Below are positions 5,571 to 8,045 of a stretch of 8,045 nucleotides of DNA, piece by piece. The DNA lies in the NCBI GenBank assembly GCA_003510765.1, contig DOKV01000047.1:1-8045 (forward strand). Reading direction: 5' to 3'. This DNA is from Clostridiaceae bacterium. GTDB taxonomy: Bacteria > Bacillota > Clostridia > Clostridiales > Clostridiaceae. Position 1 is the stretch's first letter; each line of letters begins with the position of its first letter. The translations under genes were made by a program, and so were the position numbers. Under the pieces are notes generated by a model. That model was not told the DNA's origin. It worked only from the letters and a program-made list of their open reading frames with translations, and did not search any database.

Positions 5571-6368
5571 ATGAAGATTTATTATTCAGAGCTTTGTTTG
5601 GTCAATGAGGATATCTTTCAGAGTGTGGAGAAACTCATTGCCCATGGAGCAGAACACATTGAATTGATGCTGGATGGAAAAGATTGGGATGGATACCAGG
5701 AGCATATGGATGAGCTTGCAGAGAAGCTGAAAGGCTACCCCGTCTCTTATGCAGTGCATTCACCCGTTTGGAATTTTAATCTCACAGCATCCAGTGGCTA
5801 CATTAGGGAAGTCACCAAGAAGGCCTATGAAGACAGCATCGTCTTTGCCCATAAATTGTCTGCCAGCCATGTGGTGTTACACCCAGGGTTTGCAGATATC
5901 CCTCATGAGGACAAAGAGTACATGAAGAGGTTGGCCAAAGAAGCGATCAGGGAGCTGGCTCACTTTAATGAAGCCTATGGTATAGATTTACTCATGGAGA
6001 ATGTTGGAAATGAGAAAGCCTCCATTTTCACCATGGAGGAGTATGAGGCCTTCTTAGAGGATCTACCAGAAAAAGTGAAGTACATTGTAGACATTGGTCA
6101 TGGGAACATCACCAAGTGGGACATGCCCAAACTGATTAAGACATTAGGTTCTCGTCTGAAGGCATTTCATATCAATGACAACGATGGAGAACGGGACATT
6201 CATTTGGCCATCCATGAAGGAAATGTGCCATGGGCTGAAATTTTCACAGCCATAAAAGAAGAAAATCGCCCTTACGATCTGATTTTGGAATACAACGTAA
6301 ACACGGATCTTCGAAAACTAGAAGAAGGAAAAAGGATCCTAGAAAAAGAGTTTATGGAAAGGACATAG
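5571..6368 (+). CDS. Sugar phosphate isomerase/epimerase (xylose-isomerase-like TIM barrel)
   Basis: Cytoplasmic TIM-barrel protein of 265 residues in the AP-endonuclease-2/xylose-isomerase-like superfamily, whose members use a divalent metal to isomerise or epimerise sugars and related keto-polyols. Barrel strands carry the expected metal and active-site residues: VHSPVW (His63), VVLHPGF (His104), LLMENVGN (Glu143), YIVDIGHGN (Asp174, His177), AFHINDND (His200) and LILEYN (Glu240). There is no signal peptide. It is the first gene of the operon; the GDPD gene begins 6 nt after its stop, and the operator at 5538-5553 lies just upstream. The reaction cannot be fixed from the sequence, because this superfamily also includes inosose dehydratase, hydroxypyruvate isomerase and 3-keto-sugar enzymes. 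Confidence 0.88.
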   Translation: MKIYYSELCLVNEDIFQSVEKLIAHGAEHIELMLDGKDWDGYQEHMDELAEKLKGYPVSYAVHSPVWNFNLTASSGYIREVTKKAYEDSIVFAHKLSASHVVLHPGFADIPHEDKEYMKRLAKEAIRELAHFNEAYGIDLLMENVGNEKASIFTMEEYEAFLEDLPEKVKYIVDIGHGNITKWDMPKLIKTLGSRLKAFHINDNDGERDIHLAIHEGNVPWAEIFTAIKEENRPYDLILEYNVNTDLRKLEEGKRILEKEFMERT

Positions 6369-6374
6369 AAGAAT

Positions 6375-7097
6375 ATGGTAAAAAACATCGCCCATAGAGG
6401 CTTTAAAAGTCAGTATCCGGAAAATACCATGATCGCCTTCGAAAAAGCCATTGAAACCAAGTGTCATGGCATAGAGTTTGATGTGCATCTGTCTAAAGAT
6501 GGAGAAGTGGTGATCATTCATGATGAAACCTTAGAAGGCACCACCAATGGAACGGGGAGAGTCATGGACTACACGCTACAAGAGCTGAAGGAGCTAGATG
6601 CATCCCATAAGTTTCATGAAAAAGTAGGGGTTCAAAGAATTCCCACCCTTCGAGAATACTTTGAACTGGTGAAGGATCTAGATTTTCTCTCCAATGTGGA
6701 GCTGAAAACTGGCGTGTACGAATATCCAGGTCTTGAAGAAAAAGTCTATGCATTGATCCAAGAATTTTCTTTGGAAGACAAAGTGCTCATTTCTTCCTTC
6801 AACCACGAAAGCCTTCTACGGATGAAGAAGATTGCCAAAGAGATTCCTTGCGGTATGCTCTTTGACACTTGGACCATTCATCCAGAAGAATATGTGAAAA
6901 AACAGGGGATGGAATGTTACCATCCCGTGGCCTATAGCCTACGCAAAGATGTGGTAGACGCGTTGAAAAAAGAAGGCATCAAAGTCCATGCATGGCTTGG
7001 AAAACATCCTGTGGATTATGAGAAGGTCATAGCCATGGGCATCGATGGGATCATCACGGATTATCCAGATGTGATCTCGAAAATACTAGCAGAATAA
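6375..7097 (+). CDS. Glycerophosphodiester phosphodiesterase (GDPD), cytoplasmic type
   Basis: GDPD-family enzyme of 240 residues, similar in size to the short cytoplasmic UgpQ type. The family hydrolyses glycerophosphodiesters to glycerol 3-phosphate and an alcohol with a metal ion. Catalytic and metal residues are in place: AHRG (His7, Arg8), ENT (16-18), IEFDVHLSKDG (Glu34, Asp36), IIHDETL (His49) and NVELKTG (Glu109). C-terminal motifs KVHAWLG and GIDGIITDYPD are also typical. No signal peptide is present, so the substrate must be imported or made inside the cell. It starts 6 nt after the TIM-barrel gene with only a weak ribosome binding site (AAAGGA 11 nt upstream), suggesting translational coupling. 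In this setting a sugar-containing phosphodiester is a possible substrate; that part is inference. Confidence 0.93.
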   Translation: MVKNIAHRGFKSQYPENTMIAFEKAIETKCHGIEFDVHLSKDGEVVIIHDETLEGTTNGTGRVMDYTLQELKELDASHKFHEKVGVQRIPTLREYFELVKDLDFLSNVELKTGVYEYPGLEEKVYALIQEFSLEDKVLISSFNHESLLRMKKIAKEIPCGMLFDTWTIHPEEYVKKQGMECYHPVAYSLRKDVVDALKKEGIKVHAWLGKHPVDYEKVIAMGIDGIITDYPDVISKILAE

Positions 7098-7098
7098 G

Positions 7099-7128
7099 TT
7101 ATTTATGTGGCATAAGCCACCAAAATAA
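7099..7128 (+). promoter_or_regulatory. Intercistronic hairpin before the TRAP binding-protein gene
   Basis: GTGGC at 7107-7111 pairs with GCCAC at 7116-7120 around an ATAA loop, and an outer TTATTT/AAATAA stem (7099-7104 with 7123-7128) extends it across a 2x2 internal loop. No T-run follows, so it is not an ordinary terminator. It may protect the downstream mRNA, allowing more binding protein than enzyme to be made. Confidence 0.45.
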
Positions 7129-7158
7129 AACAATTAAACATTAGGGAGGACCTTAACA

Positions 7159-8045
7159 ATGAAAAGAATCAAATCATTACTCAGTGGGTTACTGATTGTA
7201 GGGATGTCGGCCATGGTTGTTGCAGGATGCGGCGCGAAGGATGATACACCAGCTCCTGGTGGAAATGAAACACCTGGAAACGGTCAAACAGAAACACCAG
7301 ATGATTTTAAACTGGTACTAAGACTAAGCCATGTATTCTCTCCTGAAGAGCAGCTGACAAAATCCATGGATCTTGTGGCAGAAAGAATTCTTGAAAAGAC
7401 CAATGGCGCCATCGAAATTCAAACCTTCCCACAAGCACAGCTGGCTGTGTATAAAGATGGACTAGAGCAAGTAGTTAGAGGTTCTGACTTTATCTCCGTG
7501 GAAGATCCTTCCTATCTAGGAGACTATGTGCCAGACTTTAAGGCGCTGGTTGGACCAATGCTGTATTCAGAGTTTGATCAATACACAGAAATGATCAAGA
7601 CAGACCTGGTGAAAGATATGATCGACCGTGCAGAAGAAGCTGGCATCAAGATTCTTGCGTTAGACTTTATCTTTGGATTTAGAAACATCATCACCAATAG
7701 AATCATTGTAGAGCCAGAAGATCTAAGAGGCGTGAAGCTAAGAACTCCTGGTAGCCAGCTTTTCATCGACAGCATCAACGCCATGGGTGGCGCAGCGACA
7801 CCACTACCATGGGCAGAAACCCTATCTGCTGTACAGCAGGGTGTTGTGGATGGCCTAGAAGGTTCTGAGTTCACAAACATTGCCAATAAAGTGTATGAGA
7901 TTGCTTCCAACGTTGCTTTAACCAAGCACTTCTTAGGCACAGCAGGCGCATACATCTCCACAGACGTATGGGCAAAGATTCCAGCAGAGTATCAAACCAT
8001 CATCGAAGAAGAGTTTAGATATGGTGCAGAAGAAATGATTCAAAT
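7159..8045 (+). CDS. dctP: TRAP transporter solute-binding protein, DctP family, 3' end missing
   Basis: Extracytoplasmic solute receptor of a tripartite ATP-independent periplasmic (TRAP) transporter. 295 residues are visible; the family usually has about 330-370, so the window edge removes the last 40-70. A lipoprotein signal peptide ends in VVAGC (Cys24), and a flexible Gly/Pro/Thr linker follows (about 26-49), as usual in Gram-positives that tether the receptor. Family features are LRLSHVFSPEEQ (54-65), GFRNIITN (173-180), the LRTPG motif with Arg195 that normally binds the carboxylate of the ligand, and ETLSAVQQGVVDGLEGSE (220-237). The ribosome binding site AGGGAGGA (7143-7150) is 8 nt upstream of the ATG. 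The two membrane subunits would be expected just downstream. The likely ligand is an organic acid such as a sugar acid; it is not determinable here. Confidence 0.93.
   Translation, partial: MKRIKSLLSGLLIVGMSAMVVAGCGAKDDTPAPGGNETPGNGQTETPDDFKLVLRLSHVFSPEEQLTKSMDLVAERILEKTNGAIEIQTFPQAQLAVYKDGLEQVVRGSDFISVEDPSYLGDYVPDFKALVGPMLYSEFDQYTEMIKTDLVKDMIDRAEEAGIKILALDFIFGFRNIITNRIIVEPEDLRGVKLRTPGSQLFIDSINAMGGAATPLPWAETLSAVQQGVVDGLEGSEFTNIANKVYEIASNVALTKHFLGTAGAYISTDVWAKIPAEYQTIIEEEFRYGAEEMIQ

Noticed and set aside
7578..7961. 127-codon open frame on the minus strand
   Set aside because: It lies wholly antisense to the TRAP receptor gene, which has a convincing signal peptide and family motifs; the reverse translation is Ser/Ala-rich without motifs.
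1..8045. CRISPR array, insertion sequence, tRNA, phage or defence genes
   Set aside because: I found no regularly spaced repeats, terminal inverted repeats with a transposase, tRNA-like folds or defence-family proteins; all large frames are explained by housekeeping or metabolic families.

Overview
The window looks like chromosomal DNA of a low-to-moderate GC Gram-positive bacterium, most likely an anaerobic member of the Bacillota (Clostridia-like). The evidence is strong AGGAGG-type ribosome binding sites, two lipoprotein signal peptides, classical sigma-A type promoters, U-tailed intrinsic terminators, and a TRAP-type solute-binding protein made as a lipoprotein. The assignment is inference; no rRNA or other marker gene is present. 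I see no mobile element, tRNA, rRNA or CRISPR array.

Layout. (1) Positions 1-1217, minus strand: a two-gene thiol-redox operon. A membrane-anchored TlpA/ResA-like thioredoxin (CPPC) is followed with zero spacing by ccdA, which runs off the left edge. CcdA would carry electrons across the membrane to the thioredoxin. (2) 1417-2364, plus: a ten-helix DMT/EamA-family exporter, closed by a strong terminator at 2380-2429. (3) 2539-3801, plus: a secreted lipoprotein serpin (protease inhibitor) with an intact hinge and reactive-centre loop. It is separated from the next gene by a bidirectional terminator at 3856-3897. (4) 3942-5006, minus: a LacI-family regulator. (5) 5007-5570: a 564-bp divergent regulatory region without genes. 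(6) 5571-8045, plus: an operon for a xylose-isomerase-like TIM-barrel sugar isomerase/epimerase, a cytoplasmic glycerophosphodiester phosphodiesterase (GDPD) and a DctP-type TRAP binding protein cut by the right edge.

The most interesting part is regions 4-6. The divergent region holds a consensus -10 framed by a perfect 7-bp dyad, a leader with two mutually exclusive stems (one followed by seven T's), a cre-like LacI-type operator just before the first structural gene, and a related 11/16 match over the regulator's own -10. The simplest reading is a LacI-controlled uptake and catabolic operon. The TRAP system brings in a small acidic or phosphorylated compound, the GDPD may split a phosphodiester, and the TIM-barrel enzyme may isomerise or epimerise the sugar part. 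The substrate is not known from the sequence. Nothing here amounts to a demonstrated new system, but the coupling of GDPD, sugar epimerase and TRAP transport under a LacI regulator is worth testing.
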